Program-made: the position numbers and the translations under genes
Part shown: positions 8,697-18,374 of the stretch, piece after piece
Numbering within the stretch: the stretch's first letter is position 1
How the letters are laid out: each line of letters starts with the position of its first letter
Assembly: GCF_042648445.1 (NCBI RefSeq)
Contig: NZ_JBHRYB010000025.1
Coordinates: 62,001 to 126,000 of the forward strand
DNA from: Bacterioplanoides pacificum
Lineage (GTDB): Bacteria > Pseudomonadota > Gammaproteobacteria > Pseudomonadales > Oceanobacteraceae
Direction of reading: 5' to 3'
DNA: 64,000 bases
The notes under the pieces: model-generated
Databases searched by the model: none
What the model was told of the DNA's origin: nothing
Seen by the model: the letters and a program-made list of their open reading frames with translations, nothing else

Positions 8697-9962
8697 ATGA
8701 ATCTTTCCGATCTGAAACTCAAATCCGTTCCTGAGCTGTTAGCCATCGCCAAAGAGATGAATCTCGAGCACGTCAGCCGTACTCGCAAACAAGATATCAT
8801 CTTCGCCATCCTTAAAACTCACGCCAAAAGCGGCGAAGACATCTACGGGGAAGGCGTGCTGGAAATTCTGCAGGACGGCTTTGGGTTCCTGCGCAGCGCC
8901 AGCAGTTCTTACCTGGCTGGCCCTGATGATATCTATGTATCACCGAGCCAGATTCGTCGCTTTAACCTGCGTAAAGGCGACAAAATTGAAGGTAAAATTC
9001 GCCCACCTAAAGATGGCGAACGTTATTTTGCGATGCTGAAAGTCGCCAAAATTAATGACGACAAACCCGAAAACGCCAAATCCAAAATCTTATTCGAGAA
9101 CTTAACACCACTATTCCCGGATGAGCGCTTTGTACTGGAAGTCGGCAACGGTTCCACCGAAGACCTGTCTTCCCGTGTACTGGACCTGATCGCACCGATC
9201 GGTAAAGGCCAGCGTGGCCTGATCGTTGCGCCGCCAAAAGCCGGTAAAACCATGTTGCTGCAAACCACAGCACAGGCTATTACCCGCAATAATCCGGAAG
9301 CCGAACTGATCGTACTGCTGATCGACGAACGCCCGGAAGAAGTGACAGAAATGCGCCGTTCTGTGCGCGGCGAAGTGGTTGCTTCCACCTTCGATGAACC
9401 ACCGGCACGTCACGTTCAGGTGGCTGAAATGGTGATCGAAAAAGCCAAACGCCTGGTGGAACACAAACGCGACGTGGTCATCCTGCTGGACTCCATTACC
9501 CGTCTGGCCCGGGCCTACAACACCGTGGTGCCGAGCTCAGGTAAAGTATTAACCGGTGGTGTTGACGCCAACGCCCTGGAAAAACCCAAACGTTTCTTTG
9601 GTGCAGCCCGTAACGTCGAAGAAGGTGGTTCATTAACCATCATCGCCACCGCCCTGGTTGATACCGGTTCGAAAATGGACGAAGTGATCTTCGAAGAGTT
9701 TAAAGGTACCGGTAACCAGGAATTACATCTGGATCGTAAGATTGCGGAAAAACGCATTTACCCGGCGATTAACATCCGTCGTTCCGGCACCCGTCGTGAA
9801 GATATGATGTTTAACGAAGCCGACCTGCAACGCTTGTGGATTCTGCGTAAGCTGATGAGCGAGATGGAAGATGTTCAGGCGATTGAGTTTATGCTAGATA
9901 AACTGCGTCAGACCAAAACCAATGATGAGTTCTTCGACTCAATGCGTGGCGGCAAAAACTAA
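8697..9962 (+). CDS. rho: Transcription termination factor Rho
   Basis: Hexameric RNA-dependent ATPase/helicase that ends transcription at Rho-dependent sites. It has 421 residues (E. coli 419). The N-terminal helical part is followed by the cold-shock-like primary RNA-binding domain (GFGFLRSASSSYLAGPDDIY, about residues 61-80). Walker A is in VAPPKAGKTMLLQ and Walker B in DVVILLDSITRLARAYN. The C-terminal EEFKGTGNQELHLDR region includes the R-loop. No strong ribosome site precedes the ATG. A 100-nt leader between the promoter and the start leaves room for the usual Rho autoregulation. Strong terminator at 9981-10008. Confidence 0.98.
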   Translation: MNLSDLKLKSVPELLAIAKEMNLEHVSRTRKQDIIFAILKTHAKSGEDIYGEGVLEILQDGFGFLRSASSSYLAGPDDIYVSPSQIRRFNLRKGDKIEGKIRPPKDGERYFAMLKVAKINDDKPENAKSKILFENLTPLFPDERFVLEVGNGSTEDLSSRVLDLIAPIGKGQRGLIVAPPKAGKTMLLQTTAQAITRNNPEAELIVLLIDERPEEVTEMRRSVRGEVVASTFDEPPARHVQVAEMVIEKAKRLVEHKRDVVILLDSITRLARAYNTVVPSSGKVLTGGVDANALEKPKRFFGAARNVEEGGSLTIIATALVDTGSKMDEVIFEEFKGTGNQELHLDRKIAEKRIYPAINIRRSGTRREDMMFNEADLQRLWILRKLMSEMEDVQAIEFMLDKLRQTKTNDEFFDSMRGGKN

Positions 9963-9980
9963 GCCAGCGCCGCGAATCAA

Positions 9981-10008
9981 AAAAACCCGCCACTGTGCGG
10001 GTTTTTTT
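9981..10008 (+). terminator. Rho-independent terminator after rho
   Basis: AAAAACCCGC/GCGGGTTTTT stem with a 6-nt loop and a T7 tail, 19 nt after the rho stop. It is also symmetric enough to work on the minus strand. Confidence 0.92.
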
Positions 10009-10104
10009 ATGGTCAGGCTGCGCCAATCTGGGCGAAACGAATTGACGCCCGGCCGCTTCTGGATTGTAGTAACCCTCCCATCAGAACCGGAAAGGAAGTC
10101 TCCC

Positions 10105-10644
10105 ATGAACAAACTGATCACCTTCGCCTCACTGGCATTATTAGCCAGCACCAGCCAGGCCTTCGACAACAGCAAAGTTGTTTGCAGCCATGCGGATAAA
10201 ACCCGGATTATTGAAGTGGTTTACGCCGATGGCGAGTTACCCTGCGAAGTGCAATACACCAAAGAAAGTGGCACTCAGACACTGTGGAATGCACAAAACG
10301 ATGCCGGCTATTGCCAGCAAAAAGCCAGTGCTTTTGTTGAGAAACAACGGGGCTGGGGCTGGGATTGTATCGCTCAGGCAGAAGCACAACCAGCCGTCGA
10401 CGACCGGGAACAGGCCTTAGCGGAAGATAGCGCGATGGCGCAGGACGAAGCCACGACAGAAGCTGAAACAACGGCACCTGCCGAAGCAGCCACTCCTGCG
10501 GCAACAACCGAAGCCGCTGACGTGACAACATCGGCCGACACCGATATGCCTGCCGACACAGCTGCACCCGAGGCAACGGAAACACCTGCAGCAAGCGAAG
10601 CGGAAGCAACAACCGACAGCAATCAGGCGGCCACCGCCGGCTGA
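10105..10644 (+). CDS. Secreted protein with Ala/Thr/Glu-rich C-terminal tail, function unknown
   Basis: Hypothetical exported protein of 179 residues. The ATG at 10105 is preferred over in-frame upstream codons because it has an AAAGGAAG ribosome site and begins a clean signal peptide (MNKLITFASLALLASTSQAF, cleavage after SQA). Residues 19-90 form a compact part with three to four cysteines (VVCSHADKTR, GELPCEVQYT, GYCQQKAS, WDCIAQAE), suggesting two periplasmic disulfides. From about residue 95 the chain is acidic low-complexity sequence of Ala, Thr, Glu and Pro. Such tails are usually disordered linkers. It has its own gene slot between the rho terminator and a hairpin. No function is recognised. 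Confidence 0.75.
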   Translation: MNKLITFASLALLASTSQAFDNSKVVCSHADKTRIIEVVYADGELPCEVQYTKESGTQTLWNAQNDAGYCQQKASAFVEKQRGWGWDCIAQAEAQPAVDDREQALAEDSAMAQDEATTEAETTAPAEAATPAATTEAADVTTSADTDMPADTAAPEATETPAASEAEATTDSNQAATAG

Positions 10645-10664
10645 TCCTCTCAGCGTCGCTGTTC

Positions 10665-10695
10665 AGCACCTTTATTATTACCCGATAAAGGTGCT
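10665..10695. terminator. Hairpin between convergent genes
   Basis: AGCACCTTTAT/ATAAAGGTGCT (11-bp perfect stem, 9-nt loop) lies between the secreted protein and the convergent HD-GYP regulator. No U-run follows on either strand. It probably serves as the shared 3' boundary. Confidence 0.5.
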
Positions 10696-10696
10696 G

Positions 10697-11779
10697 TTAT
10701 TCCTCATCGGCAAAGCGCCGGGCAATATCAACAAACACCGCTTCCAGCGCCACAAAGGCATCCACCATATCCGGGTCAAACTGTGTTCCCCGGCCTTTCA
10801 CAATAATATCGGCAGCGTCGTCAAACGAAAATGCCGGCTTATAAACCCGTTTACTGATCAAAGCATCGTAACAATCTGCCAGCGCCATTAATCGTGCCGC
10901 TAACGGGATATCATCACCACTCAGAGCCTGTGGGTAACCTTTGCCATCCCAGCGCTCGTGATGACAATAAGCAATGTCTTTCGCCATGCTCAGAAACGAC
11001 GAGGCGCCGTATTCCCGTTCAGCATTATCCAGCGCTTCTTTGCCGTATTGCGCGTGTTTCTGCATCTCCTGCCATTCCTCCGGGTTCAGTTTTCCCGGCT
11101 TCAGCAGAATACGGTCGGGCACACCCACTTTGCCGATATCGTGTAACGGTGCGGATTTAAATAATAATTCAATAAACTCGTCATTCAGCTGATCGCTGAA
11201 GCGTGCATGACTGTGCAGATGTTCAGCCAGCACCCGGACATAATGCTGGGTGCGACGAATGTGCATACCGGTTTCGTTATCCCGGGTTTCCGCCAGTGAG
11301 GTCATGCAATAAATTGCCATATCCTGGGTTCGGGAAATTTCCCGGGTACGTTGCTGAACCCGTTGTTCCAGTTGTGCATTACTATTACGCAACGCTTTAC
11401 GCGACTGCTGTAACGCCAGGTGGGTAGCCACCCGGGCTTTGACAATCGGGGGCGAAAAAGGTTTTACAATATAGTCACTGGCACCACAACGGAAACCTTT
11501 AACCTCATCTTCAACTTCGCTTTTAACGGTCAGAAAAATCACCGGAATATCCCGCGTTCTGGCATCGGCTTTGATCGCCTGACATATCTCATAACCATCC
11601 ATACCGGGCATCAGTACATCCAGCAGGATAAGGTCCGGCAATATTTCACCTTCCAGCAGCTTCAGCGCCTGAGCACCACTTTTCGCCAGCGTGATCTGAT
11701 AGTCTGATCCCAGCAGTTCAACCAGCACTTTGATATAAAAGGCTTCATCATCAACCAATAATATCCGCTCTTTTTCCAT
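10697..11779 (-). CDS. Response regulator with HD-GYP c-di-GMP phosphodiesterase domain
   Basis: Two-component output protein expected to degrade cyclic di-GMP, and so to affect motility or biofilm. It has 360 residues. The receiver domain (1-120) has acidic pair Asp10/Asp11, phospho-acceptor Asp54 in LILLDVLMPGMDG and Lys106 in IVKPF. A coiled coil spans about 123-150. The HD-GYP domain (about 155-350) has HD at 213-214 (PLHDIGKVGVPDRILLKPG) and HHERWDGKGYP at 273-283, so the catalytic set is intact. It starts 2 nt after the stop of the hybrid kinase, so the two are co-transcribed and presumably partners in a phosphorelay. Confidence 0.93.
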   Translation of the reverse strand: MEKERILLVDDEAFYIKVLVELLGSDYQITLAKSGAQALKLLEGEILPDLILLDVLMPGMDGYEICQAIKADARTRDIPVIFLTVKSEVEDEVKGFRCGASDYIVKPFSPPIVKARVATHLALQQSRKALRNSNAQLEQRVQQRTREISRTQDMAIYCMTSLAETRDNETGMHIRRTQHYVRVLAEHLHSHARFSDQLNDEFIELLFKSAPLHDIGKVGVPDRILLKPGKLNPEEWQEMQKHAQYGKEALDNAEREYGASSFLSMAKDIAYCHHERWDGKGYPQALSGDDIPLAARLMALADCYDALISKRVYKPAFSFDDAADIIVKGRGTQFDPDMVDAFVALEAVFVDIARRFADEE

Positions 11780-11781
11780 CG

Positions 11782-14700
11782 TCAGCTCTCTTTATTATTC
11801 GCTAACAAGCGATGAATCAGCTTACCGGCCTGCTCAAAATCAAATTCATCAATCAGTCCGCGCAACTGCGACGCCAGCTCCGGAGGCAATAATGTTTCAA
11901 TTTGCTGCAGGTATTCGCAGCTGCCCACATCACCCTGGGACAAAAATCCGGCCAGCGTCACCAGCTCAGTGTGGCAGCCCCGGATATCGACCTTCGGCGG
12001 AGGTTCAGTCACTTCGGCAGCCTGACTCTGCAATAATACCCCGCTGCTTTTCAGCCCTGAAAACAGCTGACGGAATGCCTCACTGAAGCGCTGCCATAAC
12101 AAACCGGTGGCCAGTGTTTGCGGTGGCTCGCTATTGGTACGCAATGCTTTTTCCAGTTCCGCTGCATCTTTTTCGAATAACCGCGCACCGATGTTCCCGG
12201 CCACACCTCTCAGGGTATGTGCCAGACGCTGCGCATCCTGGTGCTGATTCTGTGTTAATAACTGCAATAACACCTGTTCGTCGTTCTGATGCTTATGATA
12301 AAAACTGCGTAATAAATTAAAATACAACTGCCGGTTGCCACCTACCCGTTCAATGCCCCAATCCAGATCAATGCCATCAATATGGTCGATATTTCTTTCC
12401 AGCTGCTTATCCACCAGCGGGCTGGCAGATGCTGATTCTCCCTGTGGCAGCCACTGTTTCAGCACAGTCACAAAATGCTCCGGATCAATGGGTTTGGCAA
12501 TATGATCGTTCATACCGGTGGCCAGACAACGTTCGCGGTCTCCCTCCATCGCGTGAGCAGTCATCGCAATAATCGGTAAGTCGTTATATTGTGGGTCTTT
12601 GCGGATAATCGCTGTGGCGTGCAGACCATCCATAACCGGCATCTGTAAATCCATTAACACCAGGTCATAATGTTTTTGTTTCAGTGCTTCCAGCGCTTCC
12701 ACTCCATTGGTCGCGGTATCTGCAATAATGCCGACGGAATGTAATAACTCCAGCGCAACCGCCTGGTTAATTTCATGATCCTCAACCAATAATACCAGCC
12801 CCAGTAACCACACATCAGACGACCCCGGCGCACCGATACGCGACTGATGCCTGTGGTTAAGCAAGCGCATAATGGCATCAAATAATACCGACGCATTAAT
12901 GGGTTTAATCAACAGCACATCGACATCATGATTATCGGCACTGGCTAAAATATCTTCCCGGCCATAGGCGGTAATCAGAATAGTGGCTGGTTTATGCTGC
13001 AAGGGTAAATCACGAATAGCATCCAGTGTTTCGATACCATTCATACCAGGCATCTGCCAGTCAGCGATAACCAGGCCAAACGGATCTCCCATTTCATCCT
13101 GTTGCTGCACCAGAAATGCTGCATTTTCACCGCTGGGCAGTGTAATTACCTGGAACGAAAACGACTCCAGCATTTCCCGCAACAACTGCCGGGCAGCCGT
13201 ATTATCGTCAATCACCAATACCCGTAATCCCTGCAGTTCGCGACTGGGGATAAATCGGTGTTGTAGCTGCTGTTCCGATGGATCGGCAACAAATGTCAGC
13301 GAAAAATGAAAACAACTGCCTTTTCCCAGCTGGCTTTCGGCCTCAAGATCTCCGCCCATCAGACGCACCAGCTGACGCGAGATATTCAGTCCCAGGCCCG
13401 TACCACCGTATTTACGGGTAGTGCTGCCATCCGCCTGAGTAAATGGCTCAAACAATTGTTCAATCGTATCCGGTTCCATACCAATGCCGGTGTCCCTGAC
13501 CTGAAAATCAAGTTCGACGGCATCGTTTTTACGCGATTTCAGGCTGACACTGACCCGCACTTCTCCCCGATCGGTAAATTTAATCGCATTCTGAGTCAGG
13601 TTAATTAACACCTGCCCCAGACGTAAAGGATCTCCCGTCAGTACCCGGGGAATGCTGGCATCAACCTCCAGTAATACCTCAATGCCTTTTTCCGCTGCTT
13701 TTAATGACAACATATCGGAAAGTTCGGTAAATACGTTGTGTAAATTAAATGGCTGCTGATCAATATCCAGATGACCGGCTTCAACTTTGGAAAAGTCAAG
13801 AATATCGTTAATCACCCCTAACAGGGTTGTCGCTGCCTGTTTTATCTTTTCGGCATAACCGTTCTGACGGTCATTCAGACCCGAGCGTAATAACAGGTGA
13901 TTCATGCCGAGAATAGCGTTCATCGGCGTGCGGATTTCGTGTGACATATTTGCCAGAAACTGGCTTTTAAACTGACTCGATTGTTCAGCAGCATCTTTTG
14001 CTTCCGCCAGCTGTTGCTGACTTTCGCGCAGATGTTTTTCTGTACGCTTCAGCTTGCGGTTCCAGATAAGAATCACCAGTAATACCGGAAAAACAATGGC
14101 GATAGTCAGCAGTACGGCACTGATAATTTCACCCTGATTAACCTGGTGTTCAAACTCCACGGTGAACCAGTTGTTCTTTATTTCCTGGCGCCGGTATTCG
14201 GGAATATTATCAATTATATTATTAATTATCGGTAACAGTTGCGGGTAATTACGATTAATGCCAATCGTCTGATGATATTTATAGTCGGTAGGGGCGGTCA
14301 CTTTGACATTACGAATGCCGTATTCTTCCATCAGCCAGGAGGACGTCCCAAGCAGGCCAACATAAGCATCCACGTCTTTTGCACTCAGGGCTAATAACGC
14401 ACTGATGTTGTTAGGATAGGAGCGCAGCTGTAATTGTGGATAGTCACGGGCCAATAATTCTTCAATGGCATAATCACTCACCACCGCCACCCGTTTGCCG
14501 TACAGGTCCGGAAATGAATTCACAAAGCGGGTGTCTTTATGCACCAGTATCATATACGGATGCACCATATAAGGGTGAGAAAACAACATATACTCACGCC
14601 GACTGGGAGTCGGCTGCACACCGGAAATTAATTCCATTTCTCCGCGCTGGAACATCTCCAGCGTTTCTTTCCAGCTATTGCCATAAACCGGCGTCAGTGG

Positions 14701-15745
14701 AATCCCCAGCTGCTCAGCCAGCAGTTGATTGTAGTCTGCAGTCAGCCCACGATAATGCCCCTGCTCATCAATAAATTCCAACGGTGGCCAGTCATTATCG
14801 ACGGCGATATTCAGTCCGGACAACTGCCGCAGATAGGCCTGTTGCTCCGCCGTAAGGGTAACCGGCTTTGTCGTGGCCTGGTCATCCGTGTGCGGCTTCA
14901 GCCAATTATCACGAATATGCTGACGACGCGACAACGATAAAGCAGCCAATGCTTTTTGCACAACAGCCAGCAATGGTTGACGTGACGCAGGTGCCACAAA
15001 GCAATAACCGCTGTTATTGATCATGCCCGGACTGACTTGCAGATCCGTCAGATAAAAATCATTCATCGCCCAACGCATTGTTGCTTCATCCCCCAGATAC
15101 GCATCCACCCGTCCGGTCGACACCGCCATCAGTGCCTCTGCCTGAGTGGCATAGGGAACAATACGAATTTGTGGGTATTGTTGCTGTAAGATGGTTAGCT
15201 GCGGCAGCTGACCATGAATTGCCAGCCGGCGGCCAGCCAGAGAATGCAGATCCTGGTAAACCGGCCCCAGTCGCTGCGACGCCAGTTTCATCGGGCTGTA
15301 AAATAATGCGTCACTGAATAACACGCCTGGCGGCAACCGTTCGCTGGCACAGGCCACGGGTGCTGCCAGATCAATCTGCTGATCCTGCACGGCAGCCATT
15401 AAATCGGTGGGGTCACTGAAGCGGCGCAGCTGCAGGCTGACACCGGTATAACGACTGAGGTACTCCAGATATTCGGCCAGCAAGCCGCTGTGTTGCTGCT
15501 GACTGTTAAAAAAGTCAATTGGCGGCTGATTGCCTAACACACCAATAACCAATGCCGGCTGCTGGCTCAGCCAGGTACGTTCGCTGGCACTCAGAGCTCC
15601 GGCTGCTCCCCCCCTGAGCGGGCGACAATAAGCCGCCGTCGGCCTGAGATGTTGCACTACACAACAGCAGCACCAGTAAGGCCATAACACACTGCCAGCG
15701 GCTGGCCAGGCCGCAGGCAGGTCCTTCACTCACCACTCGCATCAT
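11782..15745 (-). CDS. BvgS/EvgS-type hybrid sensor kinase, N-terminus frameshifted at a G7 tract
   Basis: Membrane sensor kinase of a multistep phosphorelay. The long open frame begins at 15729 (1315 codons), with these parts in its numbering: two periplasmic SBP_bac_3-like domains (about 58-280 and 305-525), one transmembrane helix (534-556), HisKA with His597 in ANMSHEIRTPMN, HATPase (GTGLGLNISRQLV), receivers with Asp890 and Asp1027, and a C-terminal Hpt with His1171 in LAHTLRGVAGN. Its first 45 residues are implausible (a WCCCCVV stretch). In another frame, an ATG at 15745 with an AAGGGAG site encodes a proper signal peptide (MALLVLLLCSATSQA). The two frames meet at seven G (15608-15614); loss of one G would join them. 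The partner regulator is the adjacent HD-GYP gene. A sequencing error, a true mutation and phase variation are all possible. Confidence 0.88.
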
Positions 15746-15870
15746 GCTCCCTTTACTGCGCTTGTTTCAGCATGTTGCCTTAAAGCCTGCGGCGATACCA
15801 GTTGTCAGAACCGGCCAATCCTGACATCCGCTGAAACACTGTCCATCATGAGCTTGGCGGCGTGCTTTGC

Positions 15871-17574
15871 TTATCCGAGTTGTGGCTGAGCCCGCTTCAT
15901 AATGGCTTCACAGTTGACTGAGGTTCCCAGGGTGCCGAGATTCAGGGTGCCATTATGGACAATCCGGGAGCCTACATAAGCGGCGGCAATATCACTCTCA
16001 CCATGCTGAATCAACACCGCAGCCTGCAGCGCAATGGCCAGCTTATCGACCACAGTACGAGAGCGATATTCCAGCGTACTAGTGTCAGCAAACTCAGCCT
16101 GCAGGTCGAGCAGATACTGATCGTAGGCCGGATACACACCAACGGCTCGTTTTAACTCCGCCATAAAGGCATCCACCACTGCTGGCTCTTTAGCCATAGC
16201 ACGCAAGACATCCAGGCACTGAACGTTACCGGACCCTTCCCAGATGGCATTGACCGGCGCTTCGCGATAATGCCGCGGCAGTACGTTATCTTCGACATAA
16301 CCGACACCACCAATACACTCCATCGCTTCATAAATAAAATGCGGTGCCCGTTTACAGATCCAGTATTTGCCCACCGCGGTTGCTATGCGGGCAAACAGAT
16401 TTTGTTGTTCGTCATCGAGATTATCCAGCGCATGCCCGACCCGCATGGTCATCGCCAGCGCGGCTTCTGATTCAAGCGCCATATCCGCCAGTACATTCTG
16501 CATCAGTGGTTGCTGATGCAGGTTGTTACCAAAGGCACTGCGGCCGGAAGTATGATGAATCGCCTGAGACAGGGCACCACGCATCAGTGATGCTGACCCA
16601 ACCATACAATCGAAACGGGTCATCGACACCATTTCAATAATGGTACGTACTCCCCGGCCTTCATCGCCGATCATCCAGGCATAAGCACCGCGTAATTCAA
16701 TTTCTGACGATGCATTAGAAATATTACCCAGCTTATTTTTCAACCGTTGAATATACATGGCATTTTTGCTGCCATCCGGACGCCAGCGTGGCATCAGAAA
16801 ACACGACAAACCTTTTTCGGTATACGCCAGGATTAAAAAAGCATCACACATCGGCGCCGAACAGAACCACTTATGACCCACCAGCTCATATTCTTTGCCG
16901 TTACCCAGTTCTTCGGTTAATGGATAAGCCCGGGTGGTGTTCGCACGCACATCGGAGCCACCTTGTTTTTCGGTCATGGCCATACCAATAGTGACACCTT
17001 CTTTTTCGAAGAAAGGTACGTTACGGCCGTCGTATTTTTTCGCCACGATTTTCGGAATCCACTGCTTCGCCACTTCTGGCGAATATTGCAGTGCCGGTAC
17101 CGCAGCAAAAGTCATGGTTAGCGGGCAGCCGGAGCCGGAATCCGCCTGATTGTGCATATATTCCATCGCAGCACGGGCAACATGAGCACCTTGTTTAGCA
17201 TTTCCCTGATCATCTTTTTCCGTCCAGGGTAACGAATGTAACCCCGCTTCAATCGCGCTGCTCATTAACTCGTGATAAGCCGGGTGGAACTTGGCTAAAT
17301 CGATGCGCTTACCAAACCGGTCGTGCGGATAAAAAGCAGGCTTATTTTCGTTAGCCAGGAAACCGGCCTCGATTAAATCGCCACCGGCCAGTGCACCGTA
17401 TTGCTGCAAACGATCTTCCGCCCACTCTCCGTTAAAGGCCCGGGTCCAGTATTGCAATGCCAGATCACTGCGATAAGCATTATAGTTTTCCAGTGCCGTT
17501 GGCTGGTTAAACACCGGGTGAGTCTCCGCTGCCGCTTTGTGTTTTTCGACATCAAATTCCAGTTCCGGATTCAT
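15871..17574 (-). CDS. aidB: AidB-like acyl-CoA dehydrogenase
   Basis: FAD-dependent acyl-CoA dehydrogenase of the AidB branch, linked in E. coli to the adaptive response to alkylation and to isovaleryl-CoA oxidation in vitro. It has 567 residues, slightly longer than E. coli AidB (541). Recognisable parts are GMAMTEKQGGSDVRANTT (FAD/substrate region), VGHKWFCSAPMCDAFLILAY, and the C-terminal GGVGYVEDNVLPRHYREAP and IWEGSGNVQCLDVLRA. The ATG at 17574 is chosen because it has an AAGGGA site; a longer reading would overlap the TetR gene. It is downstream of and co-directional with tetR (29-nt gap). Symbol by similarity; the physiological substrate is unknown. Confidence 0.88.
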   Translation of the reverse strand: MNPELEFDVEKHKAAAETHPVFNQPTALENYNAYRSDLALQYWTRAFNGEWAEDRLQQYGALAGGDLIEAGFLANENKPAFYPHDRFGKRIDLAKFHPAYHELMSSAIEAGLHSLPWTEKDDQGNAKQGAHVARAAMEYMHNQADSGSGCPLTMTFAAVPALQYSPEVAKQWIPKIVAKKYDGRNVPFFEKEGVTIGMAMTEKQGGSDVRANTTRAYPLTEELGNGKEYELVGHKWFCSAPMCDAFLILAYTEKGLSCFLMPRWRPDGSKNAMYIQRLKNKLGNISNASSEIELRGAYAWMIGDEGRGVRTIIEMVSMTRFDCMVGSASLMRGALSQAIHHTSGRSAFGNNLHQQPLMQNVLADMALESEAALAMTMRVGHALDNLDDEQQNLFARIATAVGKYWICKRAPHFIYEAMECIGGVGYVEDNVLPRHYREAPVNAIWEGSGNVQCLDVLRAMAKEPAVVDAFMAELKRAVGVYPAYDQYLLDLQAEFADTSTLEYRSRTVVDKLAIALQAAVLIQHGESDIAAAYVGSRIVHNGTLNLGTLGTSVNCEAIMKRAQPQLG

Positions 17575-17603
17575 AAGCCTGTCCCTTCGTTGTTTATTTA
17601 TTA

Positions 17604-18236
17604 TTAATGATGAGTTGCCCCAACCGTACGCAGGCACAACGCATTAAGTTCACTGATTAATTGTTGCGGGTCGTCGATCGGTTGCAGCGCCGACGCCTTA
17701 TCTCGCCGTAAAAACAGCGGCCCGATTAACGACTCCGCTAACATTCCGACCAGAGCCGCCGCGGTTAATGCCGGCTGCTGCTGAGCAAATTCTCCCGCCG
17801 CCATGCCATCCCGAATCAAATCCTCAAAAATTTCAGCATAAGCCAGCCGATATTTCAGCCGCTCCTGCTCCACCCTGGGATCGACCGGCTCAGCAATTAA
17901 TGCATAAGCCAGCCTCGGGCCTTCTAATGCCCGCCGGGCAAACACCGTTAAACCGGCCAACAGGCGTTCAGCGCAGCTGCTGTCTGTCTGAGTCGCCTGG
18001 TACACCATCCCGACTTCATGCTCAGTGGCGTAGCGAAACACCTCCGCGACCAGTTCTGCCTTATTCGGGAAGTGGCGATAGATACTGCCCGCCGCCACTT
18101 CAGAACGCTGCGCCACAGCGGCGGCAGTCGCTGCAGCAAAGCCCCCTTCAGCCACCAGATCACGGGCCGCTTTCAGCAGACGCTGGCGGGTATGGGCCTT
18201 TTTAGCCCGGGTATGTTCGGTTTCTCGGTATGCCAC
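17604..18236 (-). CDS. TetR-family transcriptional regulator
   Basis: Repressor of 210 residues. The N-terminal helix-turn-helix (about 14-65) reads TRQRLLKAARDLVAEGG, then AAVAQRSEVAAGSIYRHFPN, the typical TetR recognition helix. The C-terminal ligand-binding part resembles regulators next to acyl-CoA dehydrogenases. It is the first gene of a two-gene unit with aidB, and its promoter region contains palindromes at 18270-18327. Control of aidB and itself, and perhaps of the divergent methyltransferase, is likely. The ligand is unknown; an acyl-CoA is an inference from the neighbour. Confidence 0.92.
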   Translation of the reverse strand: MAYRETEHTRAKKAHTRQRLLKAARDLVAEGGFAAATAAAVAQRSEVAAGSIYRHFPNKAELVAEVFRYATEHEVGMVYQATQTDSSCAERLLAGLTVFARRALEGPRLAYALIAEPVDPRVEQERLKYRLAYAEIFEDLIRDGMAAGEFAQQQPALTAAALVGMLAESLIGPLFLRRDKASALQPIDDPQQLISELNALCLRTVGATHH

Positions 18237-18269
18237 TGGGTTAGTACATCTGACTTAGGATCAAACAAG

Positions 18270-18327
18270 TGAATCATGATTCATTTTTATGCGCAACCAA
18301 CAAATGAATGCAGATTCACGATTCAGG
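18270..18327. promoter_or_regulatory. Cluster of TGAAT/ATTCA palindromes, candidate TetR operators
   Basis: TGAATCATGATTCA (18270-18283) is a perfect 14-bp palindrome. TGAATGCAGATTCA (18305-18318) repeats it with an imperfect centre, and a further ATTCACGATTCA half-site overlaps it. The two dyads are 35 bp apart, over three helical turns. They lie between divergent tetR-aidB and the methyltransferase gene. Several acyl-CoA-responsive TetR proteins bind TGAAT...ATTCA dyads, which supports the reading. Confidence 0.65.
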
Positions 18328-18374
18328 GGGTAGCATGCCTTAAAAGTAATATTCTCAACCCACAGGCAGCAGAG

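Noticed and set aside
15746..15870. A possible gene or element between the sensor kinase and aidB
   Set aside because: Short, no frame with a ribosome site, no clear hairpin.
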